NCBI GenBank assembly: GCA_020832285.1
Contig: JAFIFB010000024.1
Coordinates: 62,001-126,000 of the forward strand
From: Balneolaceae bacterium
Lineage (GTDB): Bacteria; Bacteroidota; Rhodothermia; Balneolales; Balneolaceae
Length of the DNA stretch: 64,000 nt
Direction: 5' to 3'
The position numbers and the translations under genes are program-made. The notes under the pieces are model-generated. The model saw nothing but the letters and a program-made list of their open reading frames with translations. It had not been told where the DNA came from and searched no databases. Of this stretch, positions 9,340-17,590 are shown one piece after another (position 1 is the first letter of the stretch; each line of letters starts with the position of its first letter).

Positions 9340-10866
9340 ATGCCCAAAGAACTGAAAGCAAGGATTGTAAAAAAATCATCCCGTAACTGGACCAACAAAC
9401 ACGAAAATTTCACTCAGCAGGTTGCCGGACTCTATGATGTATGGAATCCCTCCGGATCGGCACACCGCCAGATTGAAGCTTATAATGCCACCACCCAGGC
9501 TCTTTGTGAATTCATCGGCAGGGCAGCAAAAAAAGGTGATCGCATTCGGGCATTGGGAAGTGCATGGTCAATCTCCAATGCCGCTGCAACTGACGGCAGA
9601 CTTGTCAACACCAAACCGCTAAATCGTCTTTTTCGTGTTACCGGATCAAGTATTTCTGATGACTATAATGGCGATCCTGATAACCTCCTGTTTGTACAGT
9701 GCGGGGTTTCAATCGGTGAACTAAATCGTTTCCTTCGTCAGCAGGGAAAATCGCTTAAAACCTCCGGTGCCAGTAACGGTCAAACAATAGCTGGTGCACT
9801 CTCAACCGGAACTCACGGTTCAGCTATTGATACTGGTGCGATTCAGGACTTTGTGAAAGGATTGCATCTCATCACAGGACCAAACCGCCATGTATGGCTC
9901 GAGCGATCTTCCGATCCGGTAACATCTCCACAGCTTGCAGAACGCCTCGGGGCAGAAGTGATACGGGATGACGATACATTCAACGCTGCTCTTGTCTGCT
10001 TTGGAAGTTTCGGTATCATTCACGGTGTTTTAATCGAAACTGAAGAGCTTTTCTTGCTTGAAGCAAACCGGATAAAATTGCCTTTTGATGATGACCTTCA
10101 ACATGTGATACAGACACTTGATTTTGGCCGGATTACACTGCCTGAGCCGGAACAAAGACCGTATCACTTCGAGGTCGTGATTAATCCACACGCAAAAGAC
10201 GGACAGGCGTTCAGTACAGTGATGTATAAAAAACCTTTTACGCAGCAAGCCGATAACCGGCGAAAGTCCTCCGGAGGGTTTCAGCCGGGAGATGATTTTC
10301 TCTGTGTGATCGGTACACTTCTGGATATTGCTCCAGCCGCTATACCTGCAGCCGTTAACAACCTTATTGCATCACAGTATCAGGAATACTCAGGTCGAAT
10401 CGGTACACTCGGAGATATTTTTTCGTCTACAAGCATTCGTGGTAAAGCAACAGGAGCAGCGATGGGCGTTCCACTCGATGAAGCCGGGCGTGCTCTGAAT
10501 ATCATTCTTGAAATTCACAAAAGAAGCCGAAACTTTCCCGGTGTAATTGCCCTCAGATATGTTAAGAAATCGGATGCAGTGCTGGCATTCACCCGCTTCT
10601 CACCTACTTGTATAATCGACCTGGATGCGGTTGACAATCGAACAGCAAAAAACTTTTCCAGAGGTGTGTGGCGTGCATTTAATGAGCGAAACATTCCGTA
10701 CACTCTGCACTGGGGAAAGGCCAATGAACTGACTGCCGAAAGTGTACGAACCATATACGGCGAAGACCTCGAAGCCTGGCTGAAGATACGCCGCAGCCTG
10801 CTGGAGGAAGAACTCCGCAATACCTTTTCAAGCCCGTTTACGGATCAGTGCGGTTTATCCGAATGA
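9340..10866 (+). CDS. FAD-linked oxidoreductase (aldonolactone oxidase-like)
   Basis: A 508-residue flavoprotein of the PCMH/FAD_binding_4 fold. The FAD-binding part shows 'GDRIRALGSAWSISNAAATDG', 'VQCGVSIGELNRFLRQQGKSL', 'ASNGQTIAGALSTGTHGS' and 'CFGSFGIIHGVLIETEELF', the order found in L-gulonolactone, D-arabinono-1,4-lactone and related sugar-lactone oxidases. The C-terminal part ends with 'YTLHWGKANEL', where the D-arabinono-lactone oxidase domain usually has an HWGK motif. No signal peptide is evident, so it is likely cytoplasmic. The substrate cannot be read from sequence. It probably shares an operon with the Bor-like lipoprotein. Confidence 0.82.
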   Translation: MPKELKARIVKKSSRNWTNKHENFTQQVAGLYDVWNPSGSAHRQIEAYNATTQALCEFIGRAAKKGDRIRALGSAWSISNAAATDGRLVNTKPLNRLFRVTGSSISDDYNGDPDNLLFVQCGVSIGELNRFLRQQGKSLKTSGASNGQTIAGALSTGTHGSAIDTGAIQDFVKGLHLITGPNRHVWLERSSDPVTSPQLAERLGAEVIRDDDTFNAALVCFGSFGIIHGVLIETEELFLLEANRIKLPFDDDLQHVIQTLDFGRITLPEPEQRPYHFEVVINPHAKDGQAFSTVMYKKPFTQQADNRRKSSGGFQPGDDFLCVIGTLLDIAPAAIPAAVNNLIASQYQEYSGRIGTLGDIFSSTSIRGKATGAAMGVPLDEAGRALNIILEIHKRSRNFPGVIALRYVKKSDAVLAFTRFSPTCIIDLDAVDNRTAKNFSRGVWRAFNERNIPYTLHWGKANELTAESVRTIYGEDLEAWLKIRRSLLEEELRNTFSSPFTDQCGLSE

Positions 10867-11399
10867 TCCAGAAGCGCTGCATCTGAGACAAGCGAAGAAT
10901 TTTTATTAAGTTGATGAAAGCTTAAAAATGAACCGCCAGGAACTGTCTGATCATTGATCTGCACGCCCATCCGAAACTAACTCAACCTCCGAAAAACCTA
11001 AAAAATCGTCTCAATGGTTCGTAAAGAACGATTTGGAGAGCCATACACTGCTCTATTAAAAAACTCTAATCCATCTGCCTGTAACAAGCTTATTAGTCAG
11101 GCATCCTATGTGTACATACTACGTTAAGCGTTTTGAGAATTATTTTATAAACCAGACTATTTTTAACTGCACATCATCCCGTATACAAACATTCACCACT
11201 AATGTTAAGTCAAATCAAATTTAATCGGAGAGTCATCGAACAATTCGGTCCGGGATCATCCCAATCATTGTATTTGGCTCATTTTTCGGAAATTGGTCCA
11301 ATGATCTACCCGTCGCTTTATTGTTGATACGACACTAAAATTTATTTCCGATTCCTCTGTATATCATATTAATTAATTAAAAGTATAGCCTGGAAGTTT
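10867..11399. other. Intergenic region carrying a MITE-like copy
   Basis: This 533-base gap holds the hairpin element at 11201-11336. Between 10950 and 11030 one frame reads a short 'IDLHAHP' string, a motif seen at the start of metal-dependent dipeptidases, but the frame closes within 25 codons and nothing else supports a gene. The last 60 bases before 11400 are very AT-rich and may hold the promoter of the kinase gene. Confidence 0.5.
11201..11336. repeat. MITE-like hairpin element, copy 2
   Basis: Left end TA|ATGTTAAGTCAA, right end TTGATACGACAC|TA, with TA on both sides. The interior keeps 'gagagtcatcg', 'cgggatcatcccaatcat' and 'gatctacccgtcg' in the same order as copy 1, but is more diverged than the copy 1/copy 3 pair. 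Confidence 0.75.
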
Positions 11400-12692
11400 A
11401 TGACAAAAATTAAAACCCTGATAAAAAGCAGCCCGGGTGTCATTGCTTTCATCTACATTGTAATTGGCATTTTATGGATCCAGTTTTCTGATCAATGGGT
11501 ACTTGCTTTTTTTGATGACCCGGAAACCATAACCCGTGTTCAGTCTCTTAAAGGCTTCTTTTTTATCATGGCCAGTGGCTTACTGATTTTTCTTTTGGTA
11601 AAAAAGAGTAATACAATTTTTGGTGAATTAATTAACAATCTTGAGGCAACAAATAAAAAATTCCATTCTACGATTGAGTACGCACCGGTAGGTTTTGCAT
11701 TTAATAAACCAAATGAAAAATGGATTGAAGTAAACCAAACCCTTTGTGACATTCTCGGTTACAGCCGCGAAGAGTTGATGCAGATCAATTTTTCTGATTT
11801 TATTCATCATGAAGATCTTAATGAAGGTCGTGAACTGGATCAAAAGCTTACTGATGGAAAGATCAACTCGATAGAGATGGAAAAGCGTTACATTCGAAAG
11901 GATAGATCTCAGTTTTACGGCTTGGTTAGAAAATCTGCCGTACGGGACAAAGATGGCTCGGCTTTATATCTGATCACAGTGCTTCAGGATATTACCAGAC
12001 AAAAAGAATTTGAGACCAGTATCAAGCGATCTCTTGAGGAAAAAGAAGTGCTGCTCTCTGAGGTGCATCACAGGGTTAAAAACAATCTTGCTTTAATATC
12101 GGCCTTGTTCGATCTGCAAAATATATACACCGACAATTCCCAGGTCAAATCCATCCTTGACAAAAGCAACCTGCGGATTAAATGTCTTTCAATGATCCAT
12201 GAAGATTTTTCTTACAGTGGAAACACTGCTGAGATAGATTTTGGAAAATGTTTAAATGAGCTTGTAAACTTTCTGAGCCTGGAACTAAGCCCAAATAATG
12301 ACAAGATTACGGTAAACAAAAACATCTTACCTATCCGGCTCAATATTAACCTTGCGATCCCGGTAAGTATGATTTTTACGGAACTGATGTTAAATTTAAA
12401 TCACCAAAAACCAGACGAAAAAATCACACCGGAGCTTGCTATTTCTTTGTATGAGAAAGAAGGATTAATTACCCTCAATCTTTCTTTTTCTGATCCCGAG
12501 AAAAAACTCAAGGAAACTGATCACAGTGGATCACTCACATGCATGATTATTAACACACTTGTGAGGCAAATTGAAGGTGAGCTGGATATCTCATCACATA
12601 ACGATGGACTTTCCTATCAATTAACCTTTACCAAGAACGATATGAAAGGCGGTGGAAGTGCAATTGCTGAAAATGAACTTCAGCAAAAATAA
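11400..12692 (+). CDS. Membrane PAS sensor histidine kinase (HisKA_2 type) with a divergent ATPase domain
   Basis: A 430-residue protein with two N-terminal helices (about 13-30 and 52-69), a PAS/PAC domain (about 85-205, 'IEVNQTLCDILGYSREEL' to 'DITRQKEFE') and a HisKA_2 dimerisation box, 'LLSEVHHRVKNNLALISALF', with the likely phospho-acceptor His224. The ATPase region is unusual. The N-box position reads 'ELMLNLNHQKP', the usual 'D-x-G-x-G' box is absent ('SFSDPEKKLKE'), and the last box reads 'SLTCMIINTLVRQIEGEL' where family members have G-x-G-L-x-L-V. Catalysis may be weak or lost. No response regulator gene is adjacent; family members often signal through separate small regulators. Confidence 0.82.
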   Translation: MTKIKTLIKSSPGVIAFIYIVIGILWIQFSDQWVLAFFDDPETITRVQSLKGFFFIMASGLLIFLLVKKSNTIFGELINNLEATNKKFHSTIEYAPVGFAFNKPNEKWIEVNQTLCDILGYSREELMQINFSDFIHHEDLNEGRELDQKLTDGKINSIEMEKRYIRKDRSQFYGLVRKSAVRDKDGSALYLITVLQDITRQKEFETSIKRSLEEKEVLLSEVHHRVKNNLALISALFDLQNIYTDNSQVKSILDKSNLRIKCLSMIHEDFSYSGNTAEIDFGKCLNELVNFLSLELSPNNDKITVNKNILPIRLNINLAIPVSMIFTELMLNLNHQKPDEKITPELAISLYEKEGLITLNLSFSDPEKKLKETDHSGSLTCMIINTLVRQIEGELDISSHNDGLSYQLTFTKNDMKGGGSAIAENELQQK

Positions 12693-12697
12693 TAAGC

Positions 12698-12732
12698 ACA
12701 AAAAAGCCTGCCCCAATAGAATCAGAGCAGGC
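12698..12732 (-). terminator. Rho-independent terminator after the cold-shock gene
   Basis: On the minus strand a GCCTGC stem (12727-12732) pairs with GCAGGC (12706-12711) and is followed by a run of six T. It lies 30 bases past the end of the cold-shock gene. The same hairpin is close to the stop of the convergent histidine kinase gene. Confidence 0.75.
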
Positions 12733-12762
12733 ATTCTGTAATAATCAATAAGTTGTTACTAC

Positions 12763-12981
12763 CTATTCGTAAGTCAGGCTTCGCACACCTACGGCGCTGA
12801 GCCCTTTAGGACTATCTTCAACGGAGAATTCTACTTCTTCATTTTCTTCAAGGCCTTGATTCGGGTCAAGGTTTTCAACATTATTTCTGTGTACGAAAAC
12901 ATCTTTGCTTCCGTCTTCGGGCTCGATAAATCCAAAGCCTTTTGTGGCGTTAAACCATTTTACTTTACCTTTTTGTGTCAT
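12763..12981 (-). CDS. Cold-shock protein, CspA family
   Basis: A 72-residue single cold-shock domain that binds single-stranded RNA and DNA and acts as an RNA chaperone. RNP1 is 'KGFGFIEP' (about residues 14-21) and RNP2 is 'DVFVHRNNV' (about 27-35), preceded by the usual '[12 protein letters not shown]' start. It has the normal length for the family and lacks any extension. A 209-base gap upstream, up to the end of the next minus-strand gene, could hold the long structured 5' leader that often controls such genes; no defined cold-box was recognised. A terminator follows. Confidence 0.93.
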   Translation of the reverse strand: MTQKGKVKWFNATKGFGFIEPEDGSKDVFVHRNNVENLDPNQGLEENEEVEFSVEDSPKGLSAVGVRSLTYE

Positions 12982-13190
12982 TGTATTGGGTCTTGTGTAT
13001 TGAATACACCTGAGCGGAGTGATTCTTATCGTATAGAGTTGGTTTTAAACGCGTCACTTAAGAAAAGAGTTCTCTCTTCAGATGGTTGTTTTTATGTTAC
13101 AATCCTATAATAAAGGATTTTCTGTCCATTCCCTATTTTTTTTTGAAATTATTTAGAGCAGATCGGTGGAAAACGTAAATCACAAATAAG

Positions 13191-14006
13191 TTAGCTTGAA
13201 AAGACTGTATAGAGCATCATTGCACAAAGCAGCATCAGCATTATGGCAAACAGCTTTTTAAGAGTGGCCACCGGCAATTTATGAGCCAACTTTGCACCAT
13301 AAGGTGCCGTAAGTATACTCACCAAAGTTATCGCCAAAACGGCAGGCAGATAAATATAACCCATCGAATAATCTGGCAACCCTTCTACATTCAGTCCGCC
13401 TGCAAAATAACCCAGGCTACCTGCAACGGCAATGGGAAAACCTACTGCCGAGGATGTACCTATCGCTTTCTGAATATTCACATTGCACCAGGTAAGAAAA
13501 GGAACGGTGAGTGAGCCACCCCCGATTGCTACAAGCGCCGAAATACCTCCGATACCTGTACCGGCAGCCGAGAGGCCGAATGTGCCGGGTAGCTCCCGTG
13601 AGGGTTTTGGTTTAATATCCATAAACATCCTCGCAGAGACATAAAACATAAAAGCCACAAAAAAGATGGCCAGTGGTTGAGGAGGGATCCACGACGCGAT
13701 ATAAGCAAAGCCAAACGTACCGATAATAATACCGGGTGCAATCTTTACCACCACCGGCCAAATTACTCCACCAAGACGATGATGTGCCCGCAAGCTGGAT
13801 ATTGATGTAAAAATGATAGCTGCCATCGATGTGGCCAAAGCCGCATGCACCGTATGCTCAATCGGAAAGCCCTGAATAACAAACATAGTGGTAAGCAGAG
13901 GCACCATAATTCCGCCTCCGCCAATTCCAAACAATCCGGCAAGAAAGCCAACAAAAGAGCCAAGTACTACATAAGTCAGAATCCATTCAAATTCAATCAC
14001 AGACAA
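13191..14006 (-). CDS. TauE/SafE-family membrane permease
   Basis: A 271-residue protein with about eight helices arranged as two homologous halves, each starting with a glycine-rich motif: 'GLFGIGGGGIMVPLL' (about residues 24-38) and 'GIGGISALVAIGGGSLTVPFL' (about 150-170). These are the signature of the TauE/SafE (DUF81) family, which exports sulfite, sulfoacetate or other organic anions. The substrate here is unknown. The gene lies 36 bases past the GDSL esterase start region's 3' end on the same strand, so the two may share a transcript. Confidence 0.85.
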   Translation of the reverse strand: MSVIEFEWILTYVVLGSFVGFLAGLFGIGGGGIMVPLLTTMFVIQGFPIEHTVHAALATSMAAIIFTSISSLRAHHRLGGVIWPVVVKIAPGIIIGTFGFAYIASWIPPQPLAIFFVAFMFYVSARMFMDIKPKPSRELPGTFGLSAAGTGIGGISALVAIGGGSLTVPFLTWCNVNIQKAIGTSSAVGFPIAVAGSLGYFAGGLNVEGLPDYSMGYIYLPAVLAITLVSILTAPYGAKLAHKLPVATLKKLFAIMLMLLCAMMLYTVFSS

Positions 14007-14042
14007 GTTTTTTAGTCCCGTATTCAGATGAATAAGTTCTCT

Positions 14043-14813
14043 CTACTGGTCATTCTTTTCAAGTATAAATTGAATCGCCTCCTCGGCCAGCTCCGACATG
14101 AGCATATATCCTTCACGGTTAGGGTGAACTCCATCGAAAGCAAGACTTTCCTGCATTCCGTTGTTTTCATCTACCACTGAAGAAAAATAATCCAAATAGT
14201 AGATCCCGTGCTCCACGGCAAACTCTTTGATCAGTTCATTCAGTCTGATAATTTTTCCGGCTGGCTGCTGTCCCGGTCTCCATGGATATTCATAAACCGG
14301 AAGTACAGATGATAATATTACACGAATCCCATTCGCTTTGGCCAGCTCTGCCATTGAAAACAGATTACCGGCTATCATTTCAATTGTGGATGGCCCGGTA
14401 TTTCCGGCAATATCATTCGTGCCGGCCAGAATTACAACCACCCCGGGCTGCAGGGAAATCACATCTTGCCGGAAGCGCACAAGCATTTGCGGTGTAGTTT
14501 GCCCGCTGATTCCTCGATTTATATAACTCTTGCCTTCAAAATATTCGGGATAATGTTCACTCCAGCCCTGTGTGATGGAGTTGCCCATAAATACTACGCG
14601 CCTCTCTCCTTCTCGCGGAGGTCCCAGTGTCAGGTTTTCTTCTTTGAACCGGTTCAGGTTTGGCCAATCATCGCGTATGGCTGACCATCTCTCATACTCC
14701 ACTGCCATCTGTTCGGTTGACAGATCACCTGATTCAGTTTGGGCATACATCTGTCCGGCTGGTAAAAATAACAGCCCAAAAAGAGAAAGGATAAAAAGAA
14801 TTGTAAGCTTCAT
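14043..14813 (-). CDS. Secreted GDSL/SGNH-type hydrolase
   Basis: A 256-residue SGNH hydrolase with an N-terminal signal peptide ('MKLTILFILSLFGLLFLPAG'). I chose the Met at 14813 because a longer frame starting at 14903 would put 30 polar residues before the signal. Catalytic blocks are visible: block I 'VVFMGNSITQGW' with the serine, a conserved glycine in 'INRGISGQTT', block III 'ILAGTNDIAG', and block V 'DGVHPNREGY' with the Asp/His pair. Family members are esterases or acyl-transferases acting on lipids, acetylated sugars or peptidoglycan, so it probably acts in the periplasm or at the cell surface. A strong hairpin sits about 95 bases upstream of the start. Confidence 0.87.
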   Translation of the reverse strand: MKLTILFILSLFGLLFLPAGQMYAQTESGDLSTEQMAVEYERWSAIRDDWPNLNRFKEENLTLGPPREGERRVVFMGNSITQGWSEHYPEYFEGKSYINRGISGQTTPQMLVRFRQDVISLQPGVVVILAGTNDIAGNTGPSTIEMIAGNLFSMAELAKANGIRVILSSVLPVYEYPWRPGQQPAGKIIRLNELIKEFAVEHGIYYLDYFSSVVDENNGMQESLAFDGVHPNREGYMLMSELAEEAIQFILEKNDQ

Positions 14814-14905
14814 AAATTGCAATTGAGGGTCAAATCTTAAAATTGGCAACAGTTTATCAATATAGCGCAAATTTCCTTCCGGGTTCAGGCCGATCTTCCA
14901 CATGG

Positions 14906-14946
14906 AAAAAAAGCGGATGTGTCATTAACATCCGCTTTGTTTTTTA
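14906..14946 (-). terminator. Hairpin with U-tracts in the divergent leader region
   Basis: AAGCGGATGT (14911-14920) pairs with ACATCCGCTT (14928-14937) around a 7-base loop, with T-tracts on both strands. On the minus strand it would end transcription about 95 bases before the GDSL start, so it may be an attenuator or mark the end of an unseen short transcript. Confidence 0.6.
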
Positions 14947-15111
14947 CCTTTCAGTTAATAGCACATCAATTGTTTACTCTGCCGCAATCAGATCAATAGC
15001 TTATATAAAACTACAACTTCTTATATTTATTGAAGGTTACCAGAAATAATCTTTGATTTTCATTTTGATTCTTCCGGTGCTGCCTCGATCTTGTGACCAA
15101 AAAATGAAAAC

Positions 15112-15609
15112 ATGGTTATTATTTTGATGGGTGTCTCCGGCTGCGGTAAAACCACTGTTGGAGAACTGCTTGCCAGACAGCTTGGACTGCCTTTTTTTGA
15201 TGCCGACCATTTCCATCCCGAGGTAAACGTTGAAAAAATGAGATCGGGATATCCGCTGAATGACACGGACCGAATTCCATGGCTGGAAGAACTGGCGCGC
15301 CAAATTGCCAAATGGAACAGGTCGGGCGGGGCTGTCCTGGCCTGTTCAGCATTGAAAAAGTGGTATCGTGAAAAACTGGTATCGCTGTCCAATGAAGACG
15401 ATGTCCTCTTTGTCTATCTGAATGGATCGAAAAAGCTAATCAGTGAACGGCTCAACAAACGACATGGCCATTATATGCCGGCAGACCTGCTGGATTCTCA
15501 GTTAAACACACTCGAAGAACCCTCAAATGCACTGAGGGTTTCAATACGGCCCTCACCGCAACAGATTGTCAGAAATATTTTAAAAGAACTAAGACATCTT
15601 AAAAAATAA
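15112..15609 (+). CDS. gntK: Gluconokinase
   Basis: A 165-residue P-loop kinase that phosphorylates D-gluconate to 6-phosphogluconate. The Walker A loop 'GVSGCGKTT' starts at residue 7, and 'FFDADHFHPEVNVEKMRSGYPLNDTDRIPWL' is the GntK substrate region (shown here only by its key D-x-D-H-x-H-P and D-x-D-R-x-P-W-L residues in the protein), followed by 'LACSALKKWYRE' and 'RHGHYMP'. It has the normal length for the family. Together with the 6-phosphogluconate dehydrogenase gene at 17591 it gives a gluconate route into the pentose phosphate pathway, although two envelope genes lie between them. Confidence 0.92.
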   Translation: MVIILMGVSGCGKTTVGELLARQLGLPFFDADHFHPEVNVEKMRSGYPLNDTDRIPWLEELARQIAKWNRSGGAVLACSALKKWYREKLVSLSNEDDVLFVYLNGSKKLISERLNKRHGHYMPADLLDSQLNTLEEPSNALRVSIRPSPQQIVRNILKELRHLKK

Positions 15610-15961
15610 ATCTGCCTTCTACGGAACCTCAGACTAAAGTTCAGGTAATTCCTTAGACTAAAGTTCAGGTAATTCCTTAGACTTGCTGTTTTCTCGTTTC
15701 TTTTTAAAAAAGTTAAGACTATCATTCGTTTAAAAAAGAAAACATATTCGTACTTTCTGTGCGTCCATTCAAAAAAAATGGCTAAACTTATTTATTTCAC
15801 AAACTAATAGTTGACTGATTTTATTGCTATCTACATAAGTAAGAACTTTCAAAAAAAGCTAAAAAATTTATTCAATGTTTTGTCATACTTAGCGCCCCGT
15901 GCGTTAGCGATTCCAATTTATTGAATTAAACAGGTTATTTTAATTCAGATATTTAACCCTG
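15610..15961. other. Intergenic region with a short tandem repeat
   Basis: This 352-base gap starts with the tandem repeat at 15631-15683 and is otherwise AT-rich (15700-15960), with several A-runs. It probably holds the promoter of the outer-membrane protein gene at 15962, but no consensus was clear enough to mark. Confidence 0.4.
15631..15683. repeat. 24-base tandem repeat, two copies and a remnant
   Basis: The unit AGACTAAAGTTCAGGTAATT plus CCTT is present at 15631 and again at 15655, identical, with the first five bases of a third at 15679. It lies 22 bases after the gluconokinase stop. Confidence 0.85.
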
Positions 15962-16867
15962 ATGAATCTCCGAAAAAACTTTACCAGAACCGTTTCCCTT
16001 CTATTTCTTTTTTTCAGTTGTAATGCGATTGCATTTGCACAAAATCAGATAGAAGAAACTATAAAACAGCTCTCATCCGATAATGTTACAGGATACCTTC
16101 AGCCTTTTTTGAATGGTTTCGGTGCAAATCTAAACTCAGGGTTCAGCGGGACTGCCTCTGTAGAAAACGGACTTTTTATACGTGTTGATGCCATCGGTAT
16201 GGCCACATTTATTCGGGATCCGGAAAAAGTATATGAAGCTGTTCCTCCTGAACCATTCCCACAGGAACGAGTTCAGACGGCCACAATTTTCGGAGGACAG
16301 GGTGCCACAGTTCAGGGGCCACAGGGGCTTACATATCAAATGCAGAACGGGCAGCTGAATCTCGACTATCTTCCTTTTGTAGTACCCCAAATAACTGTTG
16401 GTAACATTTTTAATACGCAGGTCATGGTTCGTTTTTTCACATACACTGGCGATTCGGATATACCTGACATCGACCTGGTTGGATTTGGAGTACGACATGG
16501 ATTCGGACAATACATTAGTGCCCTTCCGGTTGATCTTTCAGGAGGAGTCTATTACCAAAGTTTTAAAATCGGTGAAATCATCGATACCAGCACACTTGCA
16601 TTCGATGTAAAAGCAAGCAAACGGTTCGGACCTCTCACACTCTATGGCGGCACACAGTATGAATATGCAAGCATGAATGTCCAATACACGCTTACAAACC
16701 TAACTGAAGAGATGGAAGACCAGGAAATAGACCTCGATTTTCAAAGCGATAATAATTTACGCCTTACAGCTGGTCTAAACATCTCTTTGGGATTTCTCCA
16801 CCTCAGAAGTGACATTAGTATCGGCAATGTTAGTGTTTGGAGTGCTGGAATTGGAATCGGAATTTAA
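15962..16867 (+). CDS. Predicted outer-membrane beta-barrel protein (DUF6588-like)
   Basis: A 301-residue protein with a signal peptide ending at 'AIAFAQ' (about residue 27), then 'LSSDNVTGYLQPFLNGFGANLNSG', a string of short alternating strands, and a C-terminus of alternating hydrophobic residues ('LHLRSDISIGNVSVWSAGIGIGI') typical of a barrel. The N-terminal layout matches what I remember of the Bacteroidota DUF6588 family, whose function is unknown. Context gives no role beyond a neighbouring lipoprotein 128 bases downstream. Confidence 0.7.
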   Translation: MNLRKNFTRTVSLLFLFFSCNAIAFAQNQIEETIKQLSSDNVTGYLQPFLNGFGANLNSGFSGTASVENGLFIRVDAIGMATFIRDPEKVYEAVPPEPFPQERVQTATIFGGQGATVQGPQGLTYQMQNGQLNLDYLPFVVPQITVGNIFNTQVMVRFFTYTGDSDIPDIDLVGFGVRHGFGQYISALPVDLSGGVYYQSFKIGEIIDTSTLAFDVKASKRFGPLTLYGGTQYEYASMNVQYTLTNLTEEMEDQEIDLDFQSDNNLRLTAGLNISLGFLHLRSDISIGNVSVWSAGIGIGI

Positions 16868-16994
16868 CCCGGATGTCTCAAAGGCATCTTATAATCAATA
16901 TTTCTTGTAAAGGACTGAGTAATAATTAATTGGTGATATGACCGGACTAAAACGGCGGCACAAATAAATCTGGAATAATTTTAATACCCAAACC

Positions 16995-17564
16995 ATGAAA
17001 AAGCGACTTTACACCTTTTTTTCTGCATTCATTTTCCTGACTTTAACTGCAGGCTGTGACGATATTGTGAGCGACAATTACATTATTCTGGATACAATCA
17101 ACAGCTTTGAATATCAAATCGATACTGAAACAGACAACTTCAGTCAAACTCAGCGGCTCCCTCTGCAGGCCATACTAAACGAAATTTCCGGAGCAGAAGA
17201 AGTTAACCTGTACAATGTCACCGTAAAAATAAAGAACATCGGACAAACATCTCCGGAGACTGAAATAACAGCGCGGCTCGATCTATCCAGGGAAACATCG
17301 GATGAAGTTCTGAAACTGGTGGATATTTCCGATGCAACACTCTCACAATTTGAAAACAGGCAATCAATCTTTTTAGAAGATAATAACGGGATTACACCAA
17401 ACCCGGAAGGCGTACAGGCGATCCAGCAGATATTCAAAGAATCCCCTCTGCCTGTAATCGACCTTTCTATTGAAGGAAATGTAAAACGTCCAACGGGTGC
17501 ACCCCAGCGAGTAACTTTTGATTTTGTGATTACCATTTACACTCAACTTTCCAAAAACGATTAA
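16995..17564 (+). CDS. Hypothetical lipoprotein
   Basis: A 189-residue protein with a short signal peptide and a lipobox 'LTAG-C' near residue 21, followed by acidic residues (CDD), so it should be lipidated and exported. The mature part has no motif I recognise. It reads as a small beta-rich domain ('VNLYNVTVKIKNIG', 'RVTFDFVITIYTQL'). It lies between the outer-membrane protein gene and gnd, 26 bases before the latter, so it may be co-transcribed with gnd although no functional link is obvious. Confidence 0.7.
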   Translation: MKKRLYTFFSAFIFLTLTAGCDDIVSDNYIILDTINSFEYQIDTETDNFSQTQRLPLQAILNEISGAEEVNLYNVTVKIKNIGQTSPETEITARLDLSRETSDEVLKLVDISDATLSQFENRQSIFLEDNNGITPNPEGVQAIQQIFKESPLPVIDLSIEGNVKRPTGAPQRVTFDFVITIYTQLSKND

Positions 17565-17590
17565 ACAAACCACTTTCGATACTTGTAATC

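Noticed and set aside
10950-11030. Short frame with 'IDLHAHP', like the start of a metal-dependent dipeptidase
   Set aside because: Only about seven residues fit, there is no start or continuing homology and the frame closes after 25 codons. Probably chance.
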